64,000 nucleotides of DNA from Alteromonas stellipolaris (GTDB lineage Bacteria; Pseudomonadota; Gammaproteobacteria; Enterobacterales; Alteromonadaceae), in assembly GCF_001562115.1 (NCBI RefSeq), contig NZ_CP013927.1, positions 186,001-250,000 on the forward strand, read 5' to 3'. The translations under genes and the position numbers were made by a program. The notes under the pieces were generated by a model that made no database searches, was not told the DNA's origin, and saw only the letters and a program-made list of their open reading frames with translations. Positions 1 to 8,909 of this stretch are shown piece by piece; the first letter of the stretch is position 1; every line of letters begins with the position of its first letter.

Positions 1-1540
1 TTAAATTGTTTGTTGATAGTGAGTCAAAGCTTCCCGTGTCGTAAGACAGTGATTCAATATCAGCGTTTTCAATCTCAGCAGAGTCAACGGTGGCGTTATC
101 GAAAGTGGCGTTGGTGAAATCGATAGTCGTTCCTGATGCGCTATTAGCATTCGCGGTAACAAAGTCAAAGTTTGTTCCACTAGCATTCGTAGTCACTACG
201 TTAGTAGCATTTAATGTAGTACCAGAAGCCGTGGTAAAACCTAAAGTACCTATGGTTCCTGATGAATAAGTTAAATCGTTACCAGATAATGAAGCTATTT
301 CACCAGTTGAGGCGTTTATTGAATCTGTAGAAAGCGTATCAGTAACTAATCTATCAACGTCCAAAGACGTTCCCGAGGCAGTGGTGAAATTTAACGTATT
401 AATCGTACCGGAGTTGTACGCTAAGCTTGAACCTGAAAGTGAGGCGATATAGCCGCTGGTAGCCTCTAATGAGCCGGTAGTTAGCGTATCTGTTGTCAGG
501 CTATTCACATCGAGGGAATTTCCCGATGCATTCGTAAACGTCAATGAGTCGATTGTGCCTGAAGTGTAGTTCAGACTATCTCCAGATAAACTTTCGATGT
601 AGCCAGTTGTTGCGTCTAGGTTATCAACGGTGAATGATTCCGCTGTTAGGTCGACAACATCTAGCGCTTCACCAGTGGCCGTTTTAAACGTCAACGATTC
701 TATATCTGATGTCGTAAAGTTTAATGTGGTAGAAGTTAGTTCATCAATCGTTCCACTGTCGGCATACAGGTCTGAGAACGTCCCATTGTCGGCATTAAAC
801 TCCCCTACCCCAGTGATATCACCACCGGATAAAGAAAGATCCCCATCGACGGTTGTATCGCCAGTTAAAGTGAAAGTTTCTGCATCAACGGTAATACCTG
901 TCGATGTTGACGCAATTGTCCCATTTTCAAACGTAATAGAATCCGTAACCGTCATTTGGTCAGTGGTGATTTCATTTATCACTGCCGTTGTAAAGTCAGC
1001 ACTGGTGGCCGTAATAGTCCCAATGTTGCTGATATCATTACCGTTTGCATCAATATCTGTTTCTAAAGTATTGAGTTCTTCTTGCCCATCAACAGCGACC
1101 CGATACAAGTATTGACTAGCTACCGTTTCTAGTAAGGGAATAGCTTCTTGGGTTGTTATCGTTGTGCCTGAACGAGTTGAATTTCCTATCGTTCGATTTA
1201 ATAAATAGGCAGACTTACTATCCTTTGTTTCAACCGATACAACATAACCATTAGTAGCCTCAGTGCCGGTATATGTTGTGTTCCAAGGACTAACCTCATT
1301 ACCTGTGTAGAAACCATCTGAAACAAGTTCATCAATAGACGTAGGAGCACGGTGATTTTGGGTGTAAAAGGCTTTATATGCTTGCTGTATTGCTTCGATA
1401 TCGGCTTGCGCAGACTCAGCATCCACTGAAGCATTTTGACTTTGGATCATCTTCGCAGCGCCCACCGCTATTAACGAGGAAATGGCAACTGCTACGAGTG
1501 TTTCAATTAATGTAAAACCTTTATTCTTCGAGTTATTCAT
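1..1540 (-). CDS. Prepilin-like repeat protein, probable pilus tip or adhesin (PilV-like), 3' end outside window
   Basis: The reading frame is open from an ATG at 1538-1540 to the left edge (at least 513 residues), so the C-terminus is missing. The N-terminus is a class of type IV prepilin leader: MNNSKNKG followed by FTLIETLVAVAISS, with cleavage expected after the Gly and Glu at mature position 5. After a pilin-like globular part of about 140 residues there is a low-complexity region rich in Ser, Thr, Asp and Gly, holding 50-residue repeats of probable beta-solenoid character. It is the last gene seen in the pilus operon, 18 bases after the minor prepilin, which is where PilV, the tip adhesin, sits in IncI-type thin pilus operons. 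Role as tip adhesin is inferred; no shufflon segments are visible in the part present. Confidence 0.75.
   Translation of the reverse strand, partial: MNNSKNKGFTLIETLVAVAISSLIAVGAAKMIQSQNASVDAESAQADIEAIQQAYKAFYTQNHRAPTSIDELVSDGFYTGNEVSPWNTTYTGTEATNGYVVSVETKDSKSAYLLNRTIGNSTRSGTTITTQEAIPLLETVASQYLYRVAVDGQEELNTLETDIDANGNDISNIGTITATSADFTTAVINEITTDQMTVTDSITFENGTIASTSTGITVDAETFTLTGDTTVDGDLSLSGGDITGVGEFNADNGTFSDLYADSGTIDELTSTTLNFTTSDIESLTFKTATGEALDVVDLTAESFTVDNLDATTGYIESLSGDSLNYTSGTIDSLTFTNASGNSLDVNSLTTDTLTTGSLEATSGYIASLSGSSLAYNSGTINTLNFTTASGTSLDVDRLVTDTLSTDSINASTGEIASLSGNDLTYSSGTIGTLGFTTASGTTLNATNVVTTNASGTNFDFVTANANSASGTTIDFTNATFDNATVDSAEIENADIESLSYDTGSFDSLSTNNL
152..751 (-). repeat. Four tandem 150-bp (50-residue) coding repeats
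   Basis: Within the PilV-like protein four units begin at 751, 601, 451 and 301 (minus strand), each exactly 50 codons. Shared motifs are SLSG, the sequence SGTI near residue 14-17 of a unit, and TASG followed by SLDV near residue 25-32. The last unit diverges after about 30 residues. Codons differ widely between units although the protein pattern is kept, so these are old repeats under protein-level selection rather than a recent duplication. Confidence 0.85.
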
Positions 1541-1558
1541 CACTTTATCCTTCAACAT

Positions 1559-2071
1559 TCAGCATTGTTCGTTGTCAAAAATTTCACGTGATTGCTGTGC
1601 GTTAATCACTGTCGTATCGTAATTGATGTTTATCGGGTATTTGCCATACAGTACTTGAGTACCTTGCTTTTCGAACGGGTAATGACTAGAGCGCACTAAT
1701 GAATCAATGAGGTAGGCGTAGTCAGATTTAAACTCAAACTCAACTACCCCATAAGGGCTATCGTTTTCTAGGTTTATCTGAAAGCTCATGCTATTGGTAT
1801 ACTGGTTATCCACCAGCGATTCGGACTGTAAATAGCCTTCGTATACTAAGTCACTGATAGAAAGTGTCGTGCTGGAACTAAGTACATTACAGTTTGCTTT
1901 GTAATAGGACTTAACTGCACTGGTTGTTAATAGGTAGGCATTTTCGATAGTTTGTATGCGGTTTCCCATTAGCAAAGACGGGAGCTTTTGATAAGCTATA
2001 GCCGCCAGCAAGGCGCTGATGGTGACAGACACCATCAGCTCCAAGAAAGTAAACCCTCTTTGACGCTTCAA
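1559..2071 (-). CDS. Minor prepilin-like protein
   Basis: A 170-residue protein if the TTG at 2069-2071 is used, one base after the pilin stop codon; this gives MKRQRG then FTFLELMVSVTISALLAAIA, a classic short prepilin leader with Glu5. The longer open frame upstream overlaps the pilin gene and reads as non-pilin sequence, so it was not chosen. The C-terminal half contains two Cys residues (one near the middle, one as the last residue), which could form the pilin disulfide loop that the major pilin here lacks. It lies between the major pilin and the long repeat prepilin and is probably translationally coupled to the former. A role in pilus priming or tip assembly is inference. Confidence 0.75.
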   Translation of the reverse strand: MKRQRGFTFLELMVSVTISALLAAIAYQKLPSLLMGNRIQTIENAYLLTTSAVKSYYKANCNVLSSSTTLSISDLVYEGYLQSESLVDNQYTNSMSFQINLENDSPYGVVEFEFKSDYAYLIDSLVRSSHYPFEKQGTQVLYGKYPININYDTTVINAQQSREIFDNEQC

Positions 2072-2072
2072 A

Positions 2073-2546
2073 TTAGTTGATCGCAAAGGTGATTGAGAAA
2101 CTTCCTCCAGAATATGAAGGCGTAGTATTACTCGCAGCTTCATCTTCCATTGTACGAACCATATTCGCACCATCTGTATCTTCAGGGATATTATCCGTGC
2201 TTACCGCAAAACGGGTTACATCAGATGAATCTACAGATACCGATACATCACCCGCCCATGGATTTACTGATGAACCGTCAGCCCAGTCTTCTGGAAGTAA
2301 GCCATTGTCTACTAACTCTTGAATAGACACGTCAGTCATATCACCATTAACGGGGGCGTACTTAGTAGCCGCGGTTCTAATTGCTCGCACTTGATCCATT
2401 GCAGCAGTAGCTTTACCACTTCCTAAATTTTCTACAATCGTTGGATAGGCAATGGCAGCTAAGATACCCATGATGGCGATTACTATCATAAGCTCGATTA
2501 AGGTAAAGCCTTTTGCGTTTTTAAATGTCTTTTGTAGTTTTTTCAT
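2073..2546 (-). CDS. pilS: Major type IV pilin (PilS-like)
   Basis: 157 residues: leader MKKLQKTFKNAKG, cleavage site KG/FTLIELM with Glu5, then a hydrophobic helix (IVIAIMGILAAIAYP) and a globular domain. Length and position after the PilR-like gene match the major pilin of thin-pilus operons. No Cys is present in the whole protein, so the usual C-terminal disulfide loop is absent. A strong TAAATTAGGAAG-type ribosome site lies just upstream and a 40-base gap separates it from the PilR-like gene, which leaves room for separate or boosted expression. Processing would need a prepilin peptidase, which is not in this window. Confidence 0.85.
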   Translation of the reverse strand: MKKLQKTFKNAKGFTLIELMIVIAIMGILAAIAYPTIVENLGSGKATAAMDQVRAIRTAATKYAPVNGDMTDVSIQELVDNGLLPEDWADGSSVNPWAGDVSVSVDSSDVTRFAVSTDNIPEDTDGANMVRTMEDEAASNTTPSYSGGSFSITFAIN

Positions 2547-2586
2547 TTTTACTTCCTAATTTACGGTTGGTTTGTTTAAGTTTGTG

Positions 2587-3747
2587 TTACATGAAATTGT
2601 TTACGTCAGACATCGCCATATTCACGGTCATAATGCCGATGATGACGAGCGCTAACGTTGAAATAGTCAGTGCCCAAGTACAGATAATGAGCCACCGGCG
2701 AGTTGTTTGAAGTGTTAACCCCGCTTCATGCTCTCCTTCTTCAGTAGTAAGTTGTAATGCACGAGTTTTAGCCTCTTTCCCTGATGCGCGAGAGACAGCA
2801 TGCAGCCGCGACATTAGGCGTGAAGGCAATAACCCAACATCCATTGCCTTTGATAGGTCTTGTTCCCCATCGTTAACGTGCTCAAGCATCTTCTCGGTAT
2901 AAAAACGAACATATGGAGACGAGTTTTTGTCTGTGATTTCTAGCGCTTCTTTATCCCCTGCACCCGTTGACTTGATTAGCGTGATTAATTTCAATGCATG
3001 GAGATAGCTAAAAGCTTTAAAAACCTTGTAAGGGGGTAGGTAGTCTAAGAACTGGCGTAATTTACCTGTGACATTTCGAGCCGAATACGTAAAGAGGATT
3101 TTGGTGATGAATATCACGGCCATTATTAAGAACAGCTTGTCATAAACAAAAGCGCTATAGCTATAAGCTAACTGCGCTACAGATGGCCACTTTTCTACAG
3201 GTATCATATTAGGGAAGCCTAAGAAGTCACTCGTTCCCAACCCGTAAGCAGCACATAGCCCAATTAAGAAATATACTAATGGCATGAATATCCCTGCCAT
3301 GAAGGTTTTCTTAAATGCTGCCAGATTGGCTTGTTGATGCACGAACATTTTAATCGTGTCTTCTAATTGGCCACATGCTTCACCAGCAATAAAGATTTCG
3401 ACGATATCTTTATCGAACCATAGCTTTACACCATCCGATGCACTATCACCCTCATCGATAGCCCGTTTAATATCGAGGGATACTAGTTTTTTAACTACAG
3501 AATCGTGTGCTTCTTCGACACCGGCGATGATGCTCTTTACAGCCTCATATCCAGAGCCTGTTTTTAAAAATGAAGAATAATCAGTCAGGTAAGCTATTTG
3601 AGCTTTACGCGGAAACTTCTGTCTTCTTAAGAACACCTTCAAATCTTTGAGAACTTCAGCACGGGTTAGCAAAATACTAAAATAGAATTTTGAATCTTCT
3701 ACTAACTCTCTCCAATAATCAGTAATGGCAACTTCCGAAAACTTCAT
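2587..3747 (-). CDS. pilR: Type IV pilus inner-membrane platform protein (PilR-like, T2SS F family)
   Basis: 386 residues with the duplicated cytoplasmic helical domain of the GspF/PilC family. Membrane segments are visible near residues 150-170, 205-220 and at the C-terminus (IICTWALTISTLALVIIGIM). The motif GEACGQLEDTI near residue 120 and the SRASGKEAKTR segment near 320 correspond to the two F-domain signatures. Its start codon shares one base with the stop of the ATPase gene, so the two are translationally coupled, as expected for partners that form the pilus motor base. Confidence 0.85.
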   Translation of the reverse strand: MKFSEVAITDYWRELVEDSKFYFSILLTRAEVLKDLKVFLRRQKFPRKAQIAYLTDYSSFLKTGSGYEAVKSIIAGVEEAHDSVVKKLVSLDIKRAIDEGDSASDGVKLWFDKDIVEIFIAGEACGQLEDTIKMFVHQQANLAAFKKTFMAGIFMPLVYFLIGLCAAYGLGTSDFLGFPNMIPVEKWPSVAQLAYSYSAFVYDKLFLIMAVIFITKILFTYSARNVTGKLRQFLDYLPPYKVFKAFSYLHALKLITLIKSTGAGDKEALEITDKNSSPYVRFYTEKMLEHVNDGEQDLSKAMDVGLLPSRLMSRLHAVSRASGKEAKTRALQLTTEEGEHEAGLTLQTTRRWLIICTWALTISTLALVIIGIMTVNMAMSDVNNFM

Positions 3748-5345
3748 TATTCAACCGCCTCAAATGTGGCAGTTCCATACTGATATTCGCTGTTACCTGC
3801 TTGTCGAGGGTCTCCTAGCATATTGATCAGGTCTTCTGGATCGACATTACCTGCTTTAACCTGCGCAAGCCCACGGTCAAGCATACTCAACCAACCATTG
3901 TTACGAAGGTGGGCCTCTAACGCATTTAAATCACCAGTAGCGAGAATCTTGCGAGTGGCATCGGTAAATACAATTGTTTCCATAACCGGTGCTCTACCCT
4001 TAATTCCTGTGCCACCACATTTGGCGCACCCGCCTGGTTTTATCTTTCTGTGGTTGTCGCCCCAATAGGTATCTTTTGGCCCAGAAATGGCGCAACTGCA
4101 TAAGCGAGGAAGTAATCTCTGGCTCATATAGCCTCTTACTAACCCTGGTTGCGCCTGCAATTGATACGACACGCCCATTTGATTTAAGCGTTCTGGCGTA
4201 CTTAGCGTGTCGTGGGTATGCATGGTGGACACCATAAGGTGACCTGATAGCGCAGATTGAATCACCTCATTTGCGACAACTTCATCACGAATTTCGGAAA
4301 TTCCGATGACATTAGGGAATTGACGAAGTGAAGCTTTTTTATAAGCATTCACACTGAGTCCTAACTCATCTATAACCTCTTCTTGGATACAGTTAGGGTG
4401 ATTAATTAGGTATTCGACGGGATCTTCTATGACCAGCAACTTATAGTCGATTGGCATGTCTTCATAAAGCGCCTTCAAGGTCACGGTTTTACCATGACCA
4501 GTAGGCCCAACAATTAAAATAATGCCGCTTGGCTGCCTTGCCAAATAGCGAAGCGTTGCACAGCTTTCTTCAGGAAACCCTAACTCTCCAATATTCCGCG
4601 AATCTTCTTGCTTGGTTTGTATGATACGAGCTGAGTAAGTAAATCCATCATGCGCATAACTTTTTAAACCACGAAGTCGGACTATTTGTGGTTCTTTCCG
4701 GTTATTTATCGTTGGGGAAACTTCCAATACCGTCGTTCTAGATAGGATTTGCTTATCTTCAACATGGCCACGAGAGTTTTCAGACTCCGTTTGAAGCATT
4801 GCATTAATCATCCGGCGAATAGTTTGAGCGGGATGGGCCTCTCTAGGGCGCATCTTCCCATTTACTTTCATCCCAATGGAGCCTTGATCACCCCTTACGA
4901 TAAAGTCTATATCAGCAGCACCAAGCTGAAGCGCTCGTTCTATCCATTCTCTAAATCTTTTTTTCGCGCTGGTGTCTTCGGTACTATCTCTTTTAGATTT
5001 GGTTTCCGAGTCTTCAGACGTTTTATCGCGAATGGCTTGAGTCAGATAACTTTCGACAATCTCAACAGTTACATAGGCAATATTAATCGTTTTAGCACTA
5101 AATTTTTGCAATAGGTCTTGTTGAATCGCTTCAACTTCAAACCTAGCTTTCATGTAAGTGGTTCTAGTCAATATGATGTAATATTGGTCGTACTGACTGC
5201 GATCTTGAAGTACACAGAGATAGTGAACATCTGACTCTGACTTCAAGCCACTGCCATTGATTTCAAGGTAACGGTGTGTCAACTCAGGAAAATAGGTTAA
5301 CCCTTTTTCCTTGATGTCTTTTTTTGATAGCTCGATAGGTACCAC
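3747..5345 (-). CDS. pilQ: Type IV pilus assembly ATPase (PilQ-like, GspE/VirB11 family)
   Basis: 532 residues. Walker A GPTGHGKT is at 280-287, Asp box around 345-354 (IGISEIRD), Walker B LLVIEDPVEY at about 303-312 and His box TMHTHD at about 374-379. Four Cys (C416, C418, C440, C443) form a CxC...CxxC metal site typical of extension ATPases of this family. The N-terminal third is specific to thin-pilus ATPases and shows no clear motif. It would power pilin polymerisation at the inner membrane. In IncI-type systems the same position is held by PilQ; note that PilQ there is the ATPase, not the secretin. Confidence 0.9.
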   Translation of the reverse strand: MVPIELSKKDIKEKGLTYFPELTHRYLEINGSGLKSESDVHYLCVLQDRSQYDQYYIILTRTTYMKARFEVEAIQQDLLQKFSAKTINIAYVTVEIVESYLTQAIRDKTSEDSETKSKRDSTEDTSAKKRFREWIERALQLGAADIDFIVRGDQGSIGMKVNGKMRPREAHPAQTIRRMINAMLQTESENSRGHVEDKQILSRTTVLEVSPTINNRKEPQIVRLRGLKSYAHDGFTYSARIIQTKQEDSRNIGELGFPEESCATLRYLARQPSGIILIVGPTGHGKTVTLKALYEDMPIDYKLLVIEDPVEYLINHPNCIQEEVIDELGLSVNAYKKASLRQFPNVIGISEIRDEVVANEVIQSALSGHLMVSTMHTHDTLSTPERLNQMGVSYQLQAQPGLVRGYMSQRLLPRLCSCAISGPKDTYWGDNHRKIKPGGCAKCGGTGIKGRAPVMETIVFTDATRKILATGDLNALEAHLRNNGWLSMLDRGLAQVKAGNVDPEDLINMLGDPRQAGNSEYQYGTATFEAVE

Positions 5346-5354
5346 GATGCACTC

Positions 5355-6059
5355 CTAAAGGTAATATGACTGACATTCATCAGTCTTTATTAGGCATAGT
5401 GATATATCGCCTTTATCTGTGATGCTGACGCGGACTTTACCGAAAAGTACATCGCCATTTTTTACAGGGTATGGAAGTGATTTATAAAAGAAATGCGCAG
5501 TTAACTTATCGCTTTCCAAATCAGAAATTCCACGAAATATGAAGTCTCTTAGGAAGATAGGTTCCTGGTTTACTTGAGCCTGCTTTTGTATCGCGGCCTG
5601 AGTTTCTAGCTGTCTAGCATAATCTAACGTCAGCCCTTGAGAACCTTGTTGTGTCTCAATTTGACCTAGTTTCTCATCTTCGACTTCTTTACCTAGAGCT
5701 AGTTGCTTTTGTCGATATTCCTGTATTTCAAAATTGGCCTTAGCGATGCGCGCTTCAGCTTCTTTCGTTTGCGCTTCGACTAACCGGCTCGGTAGTGACA
5801 CACGGTTGTTGATATAACCTATCGCCTCTTCTTTATTTGGAGCCATATCGTAAAAAGCTTTTGCTGTGTCCTTAACAGTTGTAGGACGGGCGGCTGGTGG
5901 CGCAGGCTTTGGCAATTCGACCTTATTAACAACCTCAGACGCTTTATCCTTACTTGATAGGACGCTTGCAACGCCTAAATTGTTAATCGCAAAATAAATT
6001 ACTAACCCTATTAAAATTACAACTAACGCTAAAGTTTTGGGCTGTATTTTTTTTACCAT
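5355..6059 (-). CDS. pilP: Type IV pilus biogenesis protein PilP-like
   Basis: 234 residues: short cytoplasmic N-terminus, one membrane anchor at about 10-27 (LALVVILIGLVIYFA), then a periplasmic part with a Pro-rich stretch (PKPAPPAARPT), a long charged helix or coiled coil (about 95-165) and a compact C-terminal domain ending with two Cys that may pair. The layout matches PilP of IncI thin pili, which links the inner-membrane complex to the secretin. It overlaps the PilO-like gene by seven bases. Confidence 0.7.
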   Translation of the reverse strand: MVKKIQPKTLALVVILIGLVIYFAINNLGVASVLSSKDKASEVVNKVELPKPAPPAARPTTVKDTAKAFYDMAPNKEEAIGYINNRVSLPSRLVEAQTKEAEARIAKANFEIQEYRQKQLALGKEVEDEKLGQIETQQGSQGLTLDYARQLETQAAIQKQAQVNQEPIFLRDFIFRGISDLESDKLTAHFFYKSLPYPVKNGDVLFGKVRVSITDKGDISLCLIKTDECQSYYL

Positions 6060-7375
6060 TGGTCTTCTCCGTACATGACAATTGTGTAGTTACCAGAAAT
6101 CCAACCTTCTGAGGTTTGGTAGTTGCCGGATACTATCGAAATAGGTTTGTTTTTTGCTGCTGCAGTTATCAAAAGCAAGGTATCTAACGGGGCTCTATCG
6201 AGAATGATTTGGCCTTTTATTGCTCGCCATTTTTTTGAAGTAGGATCTGGAGATTCAAAATTTGTAAATGTAAGACTTACGTTTGTGCCTAACACTTTCA
6301 AATCATCATCGAAGGTCTGATAGAGCGTTCTTAAATTCCACCTTTCTGACTGTGATTCTTTGAACATTGGCGTATTAGCACCCCTAGAGGTGATAATGCT
6401 GCCCTGTCTGGTGTAATCCATCAGCATAGCGATACCAAATTTTTTCGAGATAGTATCAACGGTTTTATTTAAATCAGCTGTGTACCCCCCATCATTGATT
6501 AAGCGGTAGATGATATCTTGACTCTTAGAGTGCTTAACTTCAGCGACATGCCAACCAGTTAACGTCGCATCAAACGCGCGAAGGTTGTTGTAGTCTTGAG
6601 CAATACGATTAGATAATTGAGGGGCTTTCTTTTCAGTAAAAGTACGATAGCTAGCCCATTCATCTTTAACTCGCTTCACCTCAATAGGCTTTTCGAATGC
6701 ACCACCAACCCAAGCTAGAAGTAAGGCTACGCCGATAACACCACCGACAATTGGTAATAAACGTAATGAGATATTACGCGGCATCACCATTTCACGAATT
6801 TTTGAAGATTTGACGAAGCCGTATGCACTCGTTGGCTCTAAAGAATTAAGCCAGCTCGTGTCCAGACTTTCAATTTTTGCATTGGGGAAATCTTTCAAGG
6901 CCTCGTTAAAATCTTCTTCACAGCTATAAAAACTGAGCGTACTTTTAACGTCATTACCACGACTTTGAAGATGCTGGGCTTCATCTCGCAGCATGCGTAA
7001 TTCATCAACGATATCTTGTCTATTTAAGACTTTATCGAGAATAATTTCTCCATCTTGCAAGCAAACAAAGCAGTAGTTTTTCCCTTCAACTTCTGATGTT
7101 AGGTGGACTGGTTCGATGTATACGGCTACGCCATTAGGAGACATGTGCCCCTTGACGAAAGCAGCGAAGTCGAAAGCTTTCTTTAAGTGTCGTTGTTCGA
7201 AATCAGCGGATGCAATCCACGCCGTAGAATTAATTCGAGTTGCCGATGCATAAATTGCTGAACGCTTATCGAGGTACTTTTCTACCGCACGCACTAAATC
7301 ACGATCTGACACCTTGGTCCGGATCGGATTAATTACCCACACAATCTCTTTATCTTGTAACTCAATCACGCGCAT
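6053..7375 (-). CDS. pilO: Pilin accessory protein PilO-like (thin pilus type)
   Basis: 440 residues: a cytoplasmic N-terminal domain of about 200 residues, one membrane span (about 203-227, LLPIVGGVIGVALLLAWVGG), and a periplasmic C-terminal domain. The actin-like or PilL-like cytoplasmic part followed by a bitopic membrane anchor is the arrangement seen in PilO of IncI plasmids and TcpD-like accessory proteins. It starts two bases before the end of the secretin gene region (one-base gap), so is co-translated with it. Family assignment rests mainly on size, topology and gene order. Confidence 0.65.
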   Translation of the reverse strand: MRVIELQDKEIVWVINPIRTKVSDRDLVRAVEKYLDKRSAIYASATRINSTAWIASADFEQRHLKKAFDFAAFVKGHMSPNGVAVYIEPVHLTSEVEGKNYCFVCLQDGEIILDKVLNRQDIVDELRMLRDEAQHLQSRGNDVKSTLSFYSCEEDFNEALKDFPNAKIESLDTSWLNSLEPTSAYGFVKSSKIREMVMPRNISLRLLPIVGGVIGVALLLAWVGGAFEKPIEVKRVKDEWASYRTFTEKKAPQLSNRIAQDYNNLRAFDATLTGWHVAEVKHSKSQDIIYRLINDGGYTADLNKTVDTISKKFGIAMLMDYTRQGSIITSRGANTPMFKESQSERWNLRTLYQTFDDDLKVLGTNVSLTFTNFESPDPTSKKWRAIKGQIILDRAPLDTLLLITAAAKNKPISIVSGNYQTSEGWISGNYTIVMYGEDQW

Positions 7376-7376
7376 A

Positions 7377-8909
7377 TCAGTATCTCCGGATATGCGGCGT
7401 GATTATGATAATAGTGTTCGTGTACTCTTCTGATACACCATTGTTACCGCCAGCAATTAGGCTACCTGCTACCGAGCTAGAGTATTCAGAACGTTGCTGT
7501 ATCAGGCCAGACAACATGATTGTATCGCCATCTTTTACAGAGAACTCTTGATGAAAGGCTTTACGTTTTGATTCTGGTGTTTGAATAGTTGATGAGTCAG
7601 AAGTCACAGTACCCATTTCAGTCAAGCTAGCAAACTTGTTTGAAATTGTGCCGACAATCATGCCATTGTCTAAATTGATGTTGGCAACTGCATAGAGGTT
7701 TAGACCGGTAGTAAGTACACCAGGAATGAGAATATCGGAACTCGAAGTAGTAGTTGATGAACTACCTGATGAAGCCAAATAGGTGTAGTCGTCTCCGTCA
7801 ATTACCTTTGCCGGCCGGTTGTTTCTTAAGTTAACTTTCGGTTGAATTGAGTAGTATGTGACACCTTGCTCATCTAAAGCATTAATGATGGCTTGAGACC
7901 CATCCATTTTTCCACCAGCTTGGGTGAAGGAGAATGTGCTTGCAGCACCATCTAACAGGCTCGCAGAAAAGTTGGTAGCGTAATCTATCGTACCTGATCC
8001 TACTAAATCATCTGCAATTGCGCTCCAATTTAAACCGCGCTCAGTACCACTCGAATCAATGTAATCAATGATGCGAATGTCGAGGTAAACCATTGCAGTG
8101 ATTTTTTTATTCTCTTTTTCGATGGCTTCTCGAATTTTTTTGATGTTTTCTGGTAAGTCAGAGACATAAAGTGTTGAGGTCGTGTTCTGAATATGGAATC
8201 GGCCCTTATCTGACTTATAGAGGTTGACCACCGAGGTCAGGTCTGCAACGTTATCAATTTCCTTTGCTTCAATATTTACGTAGTTGTCGTCATCTTCAAC
8301 ACCACTGTCTGAAACAACCATATCTATACTTGAACTTGAACCGTACCGGTCTTCGGCAGAACTACTTGAACCACCATTATTTTGTCCACCAATCCGGTAA
8401 CTACTCAGCCCAGGAATAAAGCTAATGTCTATTGCTGCAGTTTCGAACTGTGACCATGTCACTACATTATCTTCAATAGAGTAATTGAACCCTGTTGCTA
8501 GCTTGATTTTTTCCAACGCAGCACCGATTTTGTCAGTGTTGTATATGGAAAATGTAATGTTTTTATCAAGTCCATCTAAGTAGCGAGCGTTAATTTTCTT
8601 TTTCTTTTGAAGCAGCGCCATATACTCAACAAGTGTGATTGATGAAAATTGGGTATTCACCTCGTCGAAAAACCAAGCCGGACGGTTTTGTTGATTTAAA
8701 GTTAGCTGCGGTACATAGAAATCATCAACTTCAACTATGTTATCTAGTTCGTTTTGCTGAGGTTCTAATTTATAAGCCTCTTCTAGTTCCGTTTTACCTT
8801 TATTTTGCAGTTCAGTACCAGCTTCACCGGTAAGTACTTTCATTTGTGAACTGCAACCTGAAACCGCCAGTGCTATGGCAAGAGCTACAATAGATACTTG
8901 GTTTTTCAT
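7377..8909 (-). CDS. pilN: Type IV pilus outer-membrane secretin, lipoprotein (PilN-like)
   Basis: 510 residues. The signal peptide ends in a lipobox VSGC with the lipidated Cys at residue 19. N-domains occupy roughly 90-260 and a Ser-rich loop (SSSSAEDRYGSSSS) interrupts them near 180. The secretin C-domain starts near 270 (VYLDIRIIDYIDSSG) and ends with the typical TIIIITPHIRRY. It would form the outer-membrane gate of the pilus. It overlaps the preceding gene by four bases (ATGA). Confidence 0.88.
   Translation of the reverse strand: MKNQVSIVALAIALAVSGCSSQMKVLTGEAGTELQNKGKTELEEAYKLEPQQNELDNIVEVDDFYVPQLTLNQQNRPAWFFDEVNTQFSSITLVEYMALLQKKKKINARYLDGLDKNITFSIYNTDKIGAALEKIKLATGFNYSIEDNVVTWSQFETAAIDISFIPGLSSYRIGGQNNGGSSSSAEDRYGSSSSIDMVVSDSGVEDDDNYVNIEAKEIDNVADLTSVVNLYKSDKGRFHIQNTTSTLYVSDLPENIKKIREAIEKENKKITAMVYLDIRIIDYIDSSGTERGLNWSAIADDLVGSGTIDYATNFSASLLDGAASTFSFTQAGGKMDGSQAIINALDEQGVTYYSIQPKVNLRNNRPAKVIDGDDYTYLASSGSSSTTTSSSDILIPGVLTTGLNLYAVANINLDNGMIVGTISNKFASLTEMGTVTSDSSTIQTPESKRKAFHQEFSVKDGDTIMLSGLIQQRSEYSSSVAGSLIAGGNNGVSEEYTNTIIIITPHIRRY

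Noticed and set aside
630..1115. A 161-codon open frame on the plus strand opposite the repeat prepilin
   Set aside because: It is the antisense of the Ser/Thr-rich repeat gene, has no ribosome site and no recognisable protein features.
4749..5114. A 121-codon plus-strand frame inside the pilus ATPase gene
   Set aside because: Opposite strand is the ATPase coding sequence; no ribosome site.
7386..7396. CCGGATATGC near the PilO-like start as another regulatory box
   Set aside because: Lies inside the end of the secretin coding sequence and lacks the final G; probably coincidence.
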